From the NCBI RefSeq assembly GCF_051020975.1, contig NC_135035.1:1922001-1986000 (forward strand): a stretch of DNA of 64,000 nucleotides, read 5' to 3'. This document shows positions 15,015 through 29,767 of the stretch, in pieces; position 1 is the stretch's first letter, and every line of letters begins with the position of its first letter. Position numbers and translations under genes: made by a program. Source of the stretch: Osmia lignaria lignaria (taxonomy: Eukaryota; Arthropoda; Insecta; Hymenoptera; Megachilidae). The notes below the pieces were generated by a model. The model saw only the letters and a program-made list of their open reading frames with translations. It did not search any database and had not been told where the DNA came from.

Positions 15015-18000
15015 CAATGTACCTACATTTAGTAACAATATCATTATTACTATATCTACATTAGATATAATGTAATATACTGATCCCTGCCCACCGGTCA
15101 ATGTACATTTAATAACAACATCGTTCATACTATATCCACATTAGGTATAATGTAATATAGTGATTACGTCCCACAGATCAATGTACCTACATTTAGTAAC
15201 AATATCCTTAGTACTATATCCACATTACACATAATGTAATATACTGATTCCTTCCCACAGATCAATGTACATTTAACAACATCATTCGTACTATATCTAC
15301 ACGAGGTATAATGTAATATAGTGATTGCATCCCCCAGATCAATGTACATATAACAACAACATCATTCATAATATATCTACATTGGATATAATGTAATATA
15401 CTGATCCCTTCCCAAAGGTCAATGTACATATAATAGCATAATCGTTATTACTATATCTACATTAGGTATAATGTAATGTATTAACTACATCCTACAGATC
15501 ATTGTACATTTAATAACATCATTCATGCTATAGCTAAATTGGATATAATGTAATATACTGATCCTTTCCCACAGATCAAGGTAGCTACATTTAATAACAT
15601 TATCATTAATACTATATCTACATGAGATATAATTTTATATACTAATCCCTGCCCACAGATCAATGTATATTTAATAGCGATATCATTATTACTATATCTA
15701 CATTAGATATAATGTAATATACTGATCCCTGCCCATAGTTCAATGTACCTATATTTAATAACAATATCATTAGTACTATATCCACATCACATATAATGTA
15801 ATATACTGATCCCTTCCCACAGATCAATGTACATTTAGTAACACCATCATTCATACTATATCTACACTAGGTATAATGTAACATAGTGATTACTTCCCAC
15901 AGATCAATGTACATTTAATAACAACATCATTCATACTATAACTACATTGGATATAATGTAATATACTGATCCCTCCCCACAGATCAATGTACATTTTATA
16001 ACAACATCATTCATACTATATCTACATTGGATATAATGTGATATACTGATCCCTTCCCATACGTCAATGTACATATAATAGCAAAATCGTTATTACTATA
16101 TCTACATTAGGTATAATGTAATATACTGATCCCTGCTCACAGATCAATGTACCTATATTTAATAACAATATCCTTAGTACTATATCCACATTACACATAA
16201 TGTAATATACTGATTCCTTCCCACAGATCAATGTACATTTAATAACAACAGCATTCATACTATATCAACGCTAGGTATAATGTAATATAGTGATTACATC
16301 CCACAGATCAAGGTACATTCAATATCGATATCATTATTACTGTATCTACATTAGATAAAATGTAATATACTGATTCCTTCCCACAGATCAATGTACATTT
16401 AACAACAACATCATTCATACTATATCTACATTGGATATAATGTAATATACTGATCCCTTCCCACAGATCAATGTACCTACATTTAATAACAATATCCTTA
16501 GTACTATATCCACATTACACATAATGTAATATACTGATTCCTTCCCACAGAACAATGTACATTTAATAACACCATCATTCATACTATATCTACACGAGGT
16601 ATAATGTAATATAGTGATTACATCCCACAGATCAATGTACATATAACAACAACATCATTCATACTATATCTACATTGGATATAATGTAATATACTCACCC
16701 CTTCCCACAGATCAAGGTACCTACATTTAATAACAATATCATTATTACTACATCTACATTAGATATAAAGTAATATACTGATCCCTGCCCACAGTTCAAT
16801 GTACCTATATTTAATAATAATATCATTAGTACTATATCCACATCATATATAATGTAATATACTGATTCCTTCCCACAGATCAATGTACATTAACAACAAC
16901 ATCATTCACGCTATAGCTAAATTGGATATAATGTAATATACTGATCCCTGCCCACCGGTCAATGTACATTTAATAACAACATCGTTCATACTATATCCAC
17001 ATTAGGTACAATGTAATATAGTCATTACGTCCCACAGATCAATGTACCTACATTTAATAACAATATCCTTAGTACTATACCCACATTACACATAATGTAA
17101 TATACTGATTCCTTCCCACAGATCAATGTACATTTAACAACAACATCATTCATACTATATCTACAATGGATATAATGTAATATACTGATCCCTGCCCACC
17201 GGTCAATGTACATTTAATAACAACATCGTTCATACTATATCCACATTAGGTATAATGTAACATAGTGATTACGTCCCACAGATCAATGTACCTACATTTA
17301 ATAACAATATCCGTATTACTATATCCACATTACACATAATGTAATATACTGATTCCTTCCCACAGATCAATGTACATTGAACAACCACATCATTCATACT
17401 ATATCTACAATGGATATAATGTAATATACTGATCCCTTCCCACAGATCAATGTACCTACATTTAATAACAATATCCTTAGTACTGTATCCACATTACACA
17501 TAATGTAATATACTGATTCCTTCCCACAGATCAATGTACATTTAATAACAACATTATTCATACTATATCTACACTAGGGATAATGTAACATAGTGATTAC
17601 ATCCCGCAGATCAATGTACACTTAATAACAACATCATTCATACTATAACTACATTGGATATAATGTAATATACTGATTCCTTCCCACAGATTAAGGTATC
17701 TACATTTAATAACAATATCATTATTACTATATCTACACTAGATATGATGCAATATACGGATTCCTTCCCACAGATCAATGTACATTTAATAACAACATCA
17801 TTCATACTATATCTGCATTGGATATAATGTAATATACTGATCCCTTCCCACAGGTCAATGTACATACAATAGCAAAATCCTTATTACTATATCTACATTA
17901 GGTATAATGTAATGTATTTACTACATCCTACAGATCATTGTACATTTAATAACATCATTCATGCTATAGCTAAATTGGATATAATGTAATATACTCACCC

Positions 18001-19403
18001 CTTCCCACAGATCAAGGTACCTACATTTAATAACAATATCATTATTACTACATCTACATTAGATATAAAGTAATATACTGATCCCTGCCCACAGTTCAAT
18101 GTACCCATATTTAATAATAATATCATTAGTACTATATCCACATCATATATAATGTAATATACTGATTCCTTCCCACAGATCAATGTACATTAACAACAAC
18201 ATCATTCATGCTATAGCTAAATTGGATATAATGTAATATACTGATCCCTGCCCACAGATCAATGTACCTACATTTAATAACAATATCATTAGTACTATAT
18301 CTACATTAGATATAATGTAATATACTGATCCCTGCCCACAGATCAATGTACCTACATTTAGTAACAATATCATTATTACTATATCTACATTAGATATAAT
18401 GTAATATACTGATCCCTGCCCACCGGTCAATGTACATTTAATAACAACATCGTTCATACTATATCCACATTAGGTATAATGTAATATAGTGATTACGTCC
18501 CACAGATCAATGTACCTACATTTAGTAACAATATCCTTAGTGCTGTATCCACATTACACATAATGTAATATACTGATTCCTTCCCACAGATCAATGTACA
18601 TTTAATAACAACATTATTCATACTATATCTACACTAGGGATAATGTAACATAGTGATTACATCCCGCAGATCAATGTACACTTAATAACAACATCATTCA
18701 TACTATAACTACATTGGATATAATGTAATATACTGATCCCTTCCCACAGATTAAGGTATCTACATTTAATAACAATATCATTATTACTATATCTACACTA
18801 GATATGATGCAATATACGGATTCCTTCCCACAGATCAATGTACATTTAATAACAACATCATTCATACTATATCTGCATTGGATATAATGTAATATACTGA
18901 TCCCTTCCCACAGGTCAATGTACATACAATAGCAAAATCGTTATTACTATATCTACATTAGGTATAATGTAATGTATTTACTACATCCTACAGATCATTG
19001 TACATTTAATAACATCATTCATGCTATAGCTAAATTGGATATAATGTAATATACTCACCCCTTCCCACAGATCAAGGTACCTACATTTAATAACAATATC
19101 ATTATTACTACATCTACATTAGATATAAAGTAATATACTGATCCCTGCCCACAGTTCAATGTACCCATATTTAATAATAATATCATTAGTACTATATCCA
19201 CATCATATATAATGTAATATACTGATTCCTTCCCACAGATCAATGTACATTAACAACAACATCATTCATGCTATAGCTAAATTGGATATAATGTAATATA
19301 CTGATCCCTGCCCACAGATCAATGTACCTACATTTAATAACAATATCATTAGTACTATATCTACATTAGATATAATGTATTATACTGATCCCTGCCCACA
19401 GAT
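15015..19403. repeat. Higher-order block of 4,389 bp repeated in tandem
   Basis: Positions 15,015-16,050 match the sequence 4,389 bp downstream, for example CCCTTCCCA at 16,051 and 20,440. From 16,455 onward the offset drops to 3,985 bp (16,455 against 20,440). The first copy therefore holds an extra 404 bp (16,051-16,454), which is four 80-bp units plus one 84-bp unit. A third version of the left part lies 7,314 bp downstream (22,478-23,956) and keeps the 404-bp piece. A 1,060-bp tandem duplication is nested inside the right part. Confidence 0.85.
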
Positions 19404-19579
19404 CAATGTACCTACATTTAGTAACAATATCATTATTACTATATCTACATTAGATATAATGTAATATACTGATCCCTGCCCACCGGTCAATGTACATTTA
19501 ATAACAACATCGTTCATACTATATCCACATTAGGTATAATGTAATATAGTGATTACGTCCCACAGATCAATGTACCTAC
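17460..19579. repeat. 1,060-bp tandem duplication (two copies)
   Basis: The copy at about 17,460-18,519 is followed by a second at about 18,520-19,579 with constant offset 1,060 (landmarks CTTAGTACTGTATCC near 17,472 and CTTAGTGCTGTATCC near 18,532). Both contain the GCAATATACGG monomer, the 77-bp CATTCATGCTATAGC monomer and the AATAATAATATC monomer. The homologous stretch near 22,440-22,500 has only one copy, which accounts for the fall in block offset from 3,985 to 2,925 bp there. Confidence 0.87.
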
Positions 19580-22500
19580 ATTTAGTAACAATATCCTTAG
19601 TACTATATCCACATTACACATAATGTAATATACTGATTCCTTCCCACAGATCAATGTACATTTAACAACATCATTCGTACTATATCTACACGAGGTATAA
19701 TGTAATATAGTGATTGCATCCCCCAGATCAATGTACATATAACAACAACATCATTCATAATATATCTACATTGGATATAATGTAATATACTGATCCCTTC
19801 CCAAAGGTCAATGTACATATAATAGCATAATCGTTATTACTATATCTACATTAGGTATAATGTAATGTATTAACTACATCCTACAGATCATTGTACATTT
19901 AATAACATCATTCATGCTATAGCTAAATTGGATATAATGTAATATACTGATCCTTTCCCACAGATCAAGGTAGCTACATTTAATAACATTATCATTAATA
20001 CTATATCTACATGAGATATAATTTTATATACTAATCCCTGCCCACAGATCAATGTATATTTAATAGCGATATCATTATTACTATATCTACATTAGATATA
20101 ATGTAATATACTGATCCCTGCCCATAGTTCAATGTACCTATATTTAATAACAATATCATTAGTACTATATCCACATCACATATAATGTAATATACTGATC
20201 CCTTCCCACAGATCAATGTACATTTAGTAACACCATCATTCATACTATATCTACACTAGGTATAATGTAACATAGTGATTACTTCCCACAGATCAATGTA
20301 CATTTAATAACAACATCATTCATACTATAACTACATTGGATATAATGTAATATACTGATCCCTCCCCACAGATCAATGTACATTTTATAACAACATCATT
20401 CATACTATATCTACATTGGATATAATGTGATATACTGATCCCTTCCCACAGATCAATGTACCTACATTTAATAACAATATCCTTAGTACTATATCCACAT
20501 TACACATAATGTAATATACTGATTCCTTCCCACAGAACAATGTACATTTAATAACACCATCATTCATACTATATCTACACGAGGTATAATGTAATATAGT
20601 GATTACATCCCACAGATCAATGTACATATAACAACAACATCATTCATACTATATCTACATTGGATATAATGTAATATACTCACCCCTTCCCACAGATCAA
20701 GGTACCTACATTTAATAACAATATCATTATTACTACATCTACATTAGATATAAAGTAATATACTGATCCCTGCCCACAGTTCAATGTACCTATATTTAAT
20801 AATAATATCATTAGTACTATATCCACATCATATATAATGTAATATACTGATTCCTTCCCACAGATCAATGTACATTAACAACAACATCATTCACGCTATA
20901 GCTAAATTGGATATAATGTAATATACTGATCCCTGCCCACCGGTCAATGTACATTTAATAACAACATCGTTCATACTATATCCACATTAGGTACAATGTA
21001 ATATAGTCATTACGTCCCACAGATCAATGTACCTACATTTAATAACAATATCCTTAGTACTATACCCACATTACACATAATGTAATATACTGATTCCTTC
21101 CCACAGATCAATGTACATTTAACAACAACATCATTCATACTATATCTACAATGGATATAATGTAATATACTGATCCCTGCCCACCGGTCAATGTACATTT
21201 AATAACAACATCGTTCATACTATATCCACATTAGGTATAATGTAACATAGTGATTACGTCCCACAGATCAATGTACCTACATTTAATAACAATATCCGTA
21301 TTACTATATCCACATTACACATAATGTAATATACTGATTCCTTCCCACAGATCAATGTACATTGAACAACAACATCATTCATACTATATCTACAATGGAT
21401 ATAATGTAATATACTGATCCCTTCCCACAGATCAATGTACCTACATTTAATAACAATATCCTTAGTACTGTATCCACATTACACATAATGTAATATACTG
21501 ATTCCTTCCCACAGATCAATGTACATTTAATAACAACATTATTCATACTATATCTACACTAGGGATAATGTAACATAGTGATTACATCCCGCAGATCAAT
21601 GTACACTTAATAACAACATCATTCATACTATAACTACATTGGATATAATGTAATATACTGATTCCTTCCCACAGATTAAGGTATCTACATTTAATAACAA
21701 TATCATTATTACTATATCTACACTAGATATGATGCAATATACGGATTCCTTCCCACAGATCAATGTACATTTAATAACAACATCATTCATACTATATCTG
21801 CATTGGATATAATGTAATATACTGATCCCTTCCCACAGGTCAATGTACATACAATAGCAAAATCCTTATTACTATATCTACATTAGGTATAATGTAATGT
21901 ATTTACTACATCCTACAGATCATTGTACATTTAATAACATCATTCATGCTATAGCTAAATTGGATATAATGTAATATACTCACCCCTTCCCACAGATCAA
22001 GGTACCTACATTTAATAACAATATCATTATTACTACATCTACATTAGATATAAAGTAATATACTGATCCCTGCCCACAGTTCAATGTACCCATATTTAAT
22101 AATAATATCATTAGTACTATATCCACATCATATATAATGTAATATACTGATTCCTTCCCACAGATCAATGTACATTAACAACAACATCATTCATGCTATA
22201 GCTAAATTGGATATAATGTAATATACTGATCCCTGCCCACAGATCAATGTACCTACATTTAATAACAATATCATTAGTACTATATCTACATTAGATATAA
22301 TGTAATATACTGATCCCTGCCCACAGATCAATGTACCTACATTTAGTAACAATATCATTATTACTATATCTACATTAGATATAATGTAATATACTGATCC
22401 CTGCCCACCGGTCAATGTACATTTAATAACAACATCGTTCATACTATATCCACATTAGGTATAATGTAATATAGTGATTACGTCCCACAGATCAATGTAC

Positions 22501-23956
22501 CTACATTTAGTAACAATATCCTTAGTACTGTATCCACATTACACATAATGTAATATACTGATTCCTTCCCACAGATCAATGTACATTTAACAACATCATT
22601 CGTACTATATCTACACGAGGTATAATGTAATATAGTGATTGCATCCCCCAGATCAATGTACATATAACAACAACATCATTCATAATATATCTACATTGGA
22701 TATAATGTAATATACTGATCCCTTCCCAAAGGTCAATGTACATATAATAGCATAATCGTTATTACTATATCTACATTAGGTATAATGTAATGTATTAACT
22801 ACATCCTACAGATCATTGTACATTTAATAACATCATTCATGCTATAGCTAAATTGGATATAATGTAATATACTGATCCTTTCCCACAGATCAAGGTAGCT
22901 ACATTTAATAACATTATCATTAATACTATATCTACATGAGATATAATTTTATATACTAATCCCTGCCCACAGATCAATGTATATTTAATAGCGATATCAT
23001 TATTACTATATCTACATTAGATATAATGTAATATACTGATCCCTGCCCATAGTTCAATGTACCTATATTTAATAACAATATCATTAGTACTATATCCACA
23101 TCACATATAATGTAATATACTGATCCCTTCCCACAGATCAATGTACATTTAGTAACACCATCATTCATACTATATCTACACTAGGTATAATGTAACATAG
23201 TGATTACTTCCCACAGATCAATGTACATTTAATAACAACATCATTCATACTATAACTACATTGGATATAATGTAATATACTGATCCCTCCCCACAGATCA
23301 ATGTACATTTTATAACAACATCATTCATACTATATCTACATTGGATATAATGTGATATACTGATCCCTTCCCATACGTCAATGTACATATAATAGCAAAA
23401 TCGTTATTACTATATCTACATTAGGTATAATGTAATATACTGATCCCTGCTCACAGATCAATGTACCTATATTTAATAACAATATCCTTAGTACTATATC
23501 CACATTACACATAATGTAATATACTGATTCCTTCCCACAGATCAATGTACATTTAATAACAACAGCATTCATACTATATCAACACTAGGTATAATGTAAT
23601 ATAGTGATTACATCCCACAGATCAAGGTACATTCAATATCGATATCATTATTACTGTATCTACATTAGATAAAATGTAATATACTGATACCTTCCCACAG
23701 ATCAATGTACATTTAACAACAACATCATTCATACTATATCTACATTGGATATAATGTAATATACTGATCCCTTCCCACAGATCAATGTACCTACATTTAA
23801 TAACAATATCCTTAGTACTATATCCACATTACACATAATGTAATATACTGATTCCTTCCCACAGAACAATGTACATTTAATAACACCATCATTCATACTA
23901 TATCTACACGAGGTATAATGTAATATAGTGATTACATCCCACAGATCAATGTACAT
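19404..23956. repeat. Second and third copies of the 15-kb-region higher-order block
   Basis: This stretch continues the repetition begun at 15,015. Positions 19,553-20,439 match 15,164-16,050 (offset 4,389). Positions 20,440 to about 22,485 match 16,455-18,500 (offset 3,985). Positions 22,478-23,956 match 15,164-16,642 (offset 7,314). The differences are mainly whole-monomer gains and losses, which fits unequal exchange in register. Confidence 0.85.
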
Positions 23957-24800
23957 ATAACAACAACATCATTCATACTATATCTACATTGGATATAATG
24001 TAATATACTTATCCCTTCCCACAGGTCAATGTACATATAATAGCATAATCGTTATTACTATATCTACATTAGGTATAGTGTAATGTATTAACTACATCCT
24101 ACAGATCATTGTACATTTAATATCATCATTCATGCTATAGCTAAATTGGATATAATGTAATATACTGATTCCTTCCCACAGATCAATGTACATTTAATAA
24201 CAACACTATTCATACTATATCTACACTAGGTATAATGTAACGTGGTGATTACATCCCACAGATCAATGTACATTTAATAATATCATTCATACTATAACTA
24301 CATTGGATATAATGTAATATACTGATCCCTTCCCACAGATCAAGGTATCTACATTTAATAACAATATCATTATTACTATATCTGCACTAGATATAATGCA
24401 ATATACGGATTCCTTCCCACAGATCAATGTACATTTAATAACAACATCATTCATACTATAACTACATTGGATATAATGTAATATACTGATCCCTTCCCAC
24501 AGATCAATGTACCTACATTTAATAACAATATCATTAGTACTACGTCCACATTACATATAATGTAGTATACTGATTCCTTCTCTCAGATCAGTGTAGATTT
24601 AATAACAACATCCTTCATACTATATCAACACTAGGTATAATGTAATATACTGATCCCTTCCCACAGACCAAGGTGCCTACATTTAGTAACAATATCATTA
24701 TTACTATATCTACATTAGCTATAATGTAATATACTGATCCCTGCCCACCGGTCAATGTACATTTAATAACAACATCGTTCATACTATATCCACATTAGGT
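23700..24800. repeat. 1.1-kb block with copies at 29,785 and 38,985
   Basis: Matches 29,785-30,885 at offset 6,085 and, in part, the region from 38,985 at offset 9,200 from the second copy. Landmarks are the CACAGAACAATGTAC monomer, the GTAACGTGGTGATTAC monomer and the TTCTCTCAGATCAGTGTAG monomer. The third copy changes offset from 9,200 to 9,043 near 39,350, a loss of 157 bp, which is one 80-bp plus one 77-bp monomer. Confidence 0.85.
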
Positions 24801-24911
24801 ATAATGTAATATAGTGATTACGTCCCACAGATCAATGTACCTACATTTAATAACAATATCCTTAGTACTATATCCACATTACACATAATGTAATATACTG
24901 ATTCCTTCCCA

Positions 24912-27900
24912 CAGATCAATGTACATTAACAACAACGTCATTCATGCTATAGCTAAATTGGATATAATGTAATATACTGATCCCTGCCCACAGATCAATG
25001 TACCTACATTTAATAACAATATCATTAGTACTATATCTACATTAGATATAATGTAATATACTGATCCCTGCCCACAGATCAATGTACCTACATTTAGTAA
25101 CAATATCATTATTACTATATCTACATTAGATATAATGTAATATACTGATCCCTGCCCACCGGTCAATGTACATTTAATAACAACATCGTTCATACTATAT
25201 CCACATTAGGTATAATGTAATATAGTGATTACGTCCCACAGATCAATGTACCTACATTTAATAACAATATCCTTAGTACTATATCCACATTACACATAAT
25301 GTAATATACTGATTCCTTCCCACAGAACAATGTACATTTAATAACCCCATCATTCATACTATATCTACACGAGGTATAATGTAATATAGTGATTACTTCC
25401 CCCAGATCAATGTACATATAACAACAACATCATTCATACTATATCTACATTGGATATAATGTAATATACTTATCCCTTCCCACAGGTCAATGTACATATA
25501 ATAGCATAATCGTTATTACTATATCTACATTAGGTATAATGTAATGTATTAACTACATCCTACAGATCATTGTACATTTAATATCATCATTCATGCTATA
25601 GCTAAATTGGATATAATGTAATATACTGATTCCTTCCCACAGATCAATGTACATTTAATAACAACACTATTCATACTATATCTACACTAGGTATAATGTA
25701 ACGTGGTGATTACATCCCACAGATCAATGTACATTTAATAATATCATTCATACTATAACTACATTGGATATAATGTAATATACTGATCCCTTCCCACAGA
25801 TCAAGGTATCTACATTTAATAACAATATCATTATTACTATATCTGCACTAGATATAATGCAATATACGGATTCCTTCCCACAGATCAATGTACATTTAAT
25901 AACAACATCATTCATACTATAACTACATTGGATATAATGTAATATACTGATCCCTTCCCACAGATCAATGTACCTACATTTAATAACAATATCCTTAGTA
26001 CTATATCCACATTACACATAATGTAATATACTGATTCCTTCCCACAGATCAATGTACATTTAACAACAACATCATTCGTACTATATCTACATTGGATATA
26101 ATGTAATATACTGATCCCTTCCCACAGATCAATGTACCTATATTTAATAACAATATCATTAGTACTATATCCACATCACATATAATGTAATATACTGATT
26201 CCTTCCCACAGATCAATGTACATTTAATAACAACATTATTCATACCATATCTACACTAGGTATAATGTAACATAGTGATTACATCCCACAGATCAATGTA
26301 CACTTAAAAACAACATCATTCATACTATAACTACATTGGATATAATGTAATATACTGATCCCTTCCCACAGATCAAGGTATCTACATTTAATAACAACAT
26401 CATTATTACTATATCTACACTAGATATAATGCAATATACGGATTCCTTCCCACAGATCAATGTACATTTAATAACAACATCATTCATACTATATCTGCAT
26501 TGGATATAATGTAATATACTGATCCCTGCCCACCGGTCAATGTACATTTAATAACAACATCGTTCATACTATATCCACATTAGGTATAATGTAACATAGT
26601 GATTACGTCCCACAGATCAATGTACCTACATTTAATAACAATATCCGTAGTACTATATCCACATTACACATAATGTAATATACTGATTCCTTCCCACAGA
26701 TCAATGTACATTGAACAACAACATCATTCATACTATATCTACAATGGATATAATGTAATATACTGATCCCTTCCCACAGATCAATGTACCTACATTTAAT
26801 AACAATATCCTTAGTACTGTATCCACATTACACATAATGTAATATACTGATTCCTTCCCACAGATCAATGTACATTTAATAACAACATTATTCATACTAT
26901 ATCTACACTAGGGATAATGTAACATAGTGATTACATCCCGCAGATCAATGTACACTTAATAACAACATCATTCATACTATAACTACATTGGATATAATGT
27001 AATATACTGATCCCTTCCCACAGATTAAGGTATCTACATTTAATAACAATATCATTATTACTATATCTACACTAGATATGATGCAATATACGGATTCCTT
27101 CCCACAGATCAATGTACATTTAATAACAACATCATTCATACTATATCTGCATTGGATATAATGTAATATACTGATCCCTTCCCACAGGTCAATGTACATA
27201 CAATAGCAAAATCGTTATTACTATATCTACATTAGGTATAATGTAATGTATTTACTACATCCTACAGATCATTGTACATTTAATAACATCATTCATGCTA
27301 TAGCTAAATTGGATATAATGTAATATACTCACCCCTTCCCACAGATCAAGGTACCTACATTTAATAACAATATCATTATTACTACATCTACATTAGATGT
27401 AAAGTAATATACTGATCCCTGCCCACAGTTCAATGTACCCATATTTAATAATAATATCATTAGTACTATATCCACATCATATATAATGTAATATACTGAT
27501 TCCTTCCCACAGATCAATGTACATTAACAACAACATCATTCATGCTATAGCTAAATTGGATATAATGTAATATACTGATCCCAGCCCACAGATCAATGTA
27601 CCTACATTTAATAACAATATCATTAGTACTATATCTACATTAGATATAATGTAATATACTGATCCCTGCCCACAGATCAATGTACCTACATTTAGTAACA
27701 ATATCATTATTACTATATCTACATTAGATATAATGTAATATACTGATCCCTGCCCACCGGTCAATGTACATTTAATAACAACATCGTTCATACTATATCC
27801 ACATTAGGTATAATGTAATATAGTGATTACGTCCCACAGATCAATGTACCTACATTTAGTAACAATATCCTTAGTACTATATCCACATTACACATAATGT

Positions 27901-29767
27901 AATATACTGATTCCTTCCCACAGATCAATGTACATTTAACAACATCATTCGTACTATATCTACACGAGGTATAATGTAATATAGTGATTGCATCCCCCAG
28001 ATCAATGTACATATAACAACAACATCATTCATACTATATCTACATTGGATATAATGTAATATACTGATCCCTTCCCAAAGGTCAATGTACATATAATAGC
28101 ATAATCGTTATTACTATATCTACATTAGGTATAATGTAATGTATTAACTACATCCTACAGATCATTGTACATTTAATAACATCATTCATGCTATAGCTAA
28201 ATTGGATATAATGTAATATACTGATCCTTTCCCACAGATCAAGGTAGCTACATTTAATAACATTATCATTAATACTATATCTACATGAGATATAATGTTA
28301 TATACTAATCCCTGCCCACAGATCAATGTATATTTAATAGCGATATCATTATTACTATATCTACATTAGATATAATGTTATATACTGATCCGTGCCCACA
28401 GTTCAATGTACCTATACTTAATAACAATATCATTAGTACTATATCCACATCATATATAATGTAATATACCGATTCCTTCCCACAGATCAACGTAGATTTA
28501 ATAACAACATCATTCATACTATATCAACACTAGGTATAATGTAATATAGTGATTACATCCCACAGATCAAGGTACATTTAATAACAACATCATTCATACT
28601 ATATCTACATTGGATATAATGTATTATACTGATCCCTTCCCACAGATCAAGGTGCCTACATTTAGTAACAATATCATTATTACTATATCTTCATTAGATA
28701 TAATGTAATATACTAATCCCTGCCCACAGATCAATGTATATTTAGTAGCGATATCATTATTACTATATCTACATTGGATATAATGTAATATACTGAACCC
28801 TCCCCACAGATCAATGTACCTACATTTAACAACAATATCATTAGTACTACGTCCACATTGCATATAATGTAATATACTGATTCCTTGCCACAGATCAGTG
28901 TACATTTAATAACAACATCATTCATTACATATCTATTTTGGGTACAATGTAATATAGTGATTACATCCCACAGATCAATGTACATGTAATATCGATATCA
29001 TTATTACCATATCTACATTAGATATAATGTAATATACTGATCCCTGCCCATAGTTCAATGTACCTATATTTAATAACAATATCATTAGTACTATATCCAC
29101 ATCACATATAATGTAATATACTGATCCCTTCCCACAGATCAATGTACATTTAGTAACACCATCATTCATACTATATCTACACTAGGTATAATGTAACATA
29201 GTGATTACATCCCACAGATCAATGTACATTTAATAACAACATCATTCATACTATAACTACATTGGATATAATGTAATATACTGATCCCTCCCCACAGATC
29301 AATGTACATTTTATAACAACATCATTCATACTATATCTACATTGGATATAATGTAATATACTGATCCCTTCCCATACGTCAATGTACATATAATAGCAAA
29401 ATCGTTATTACTATATCTACATTAGGTATAATGTAATATACTGATCCCTGCTCACAGATCAATGTACCTATATTTAATAACAATATCCTTAGTACTATAT
29501 CCACATTACACATAATGTAATATACTGATTCCTTCCCACAGATCAATGTACATTTAATAACAACAGCATTCATACTATATCAACACTAGGTATAATGTAA
29601 TATAGTGATTACATCCCACAGATCAAGGTACATTCAATATCGATATCATTATTACTATATCTACATTAGATAAAATGTAATATACTGATCCCTCCCCACA
29701 GATCAAGGTGCCTACATTTAGTAACAATATCATTATTACTATATCTACATTAGATATAATGTAATAT
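24912..29767. repeat. 4.9-kb block, copy B of a pair 15,909 bp apart
   Basis: Partner of 9,003-13,858. The scattered single-base differences seen (for example ATTAGATGTAAAG near 27,395 against ATTAGATATAAAG near 11,486, and GATCCCAGCC near 27,580) are few over nearly 5 kb. By eye the two copies are much closer to each other than neighbouring monomers are to one another. Confidence 0.9.
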
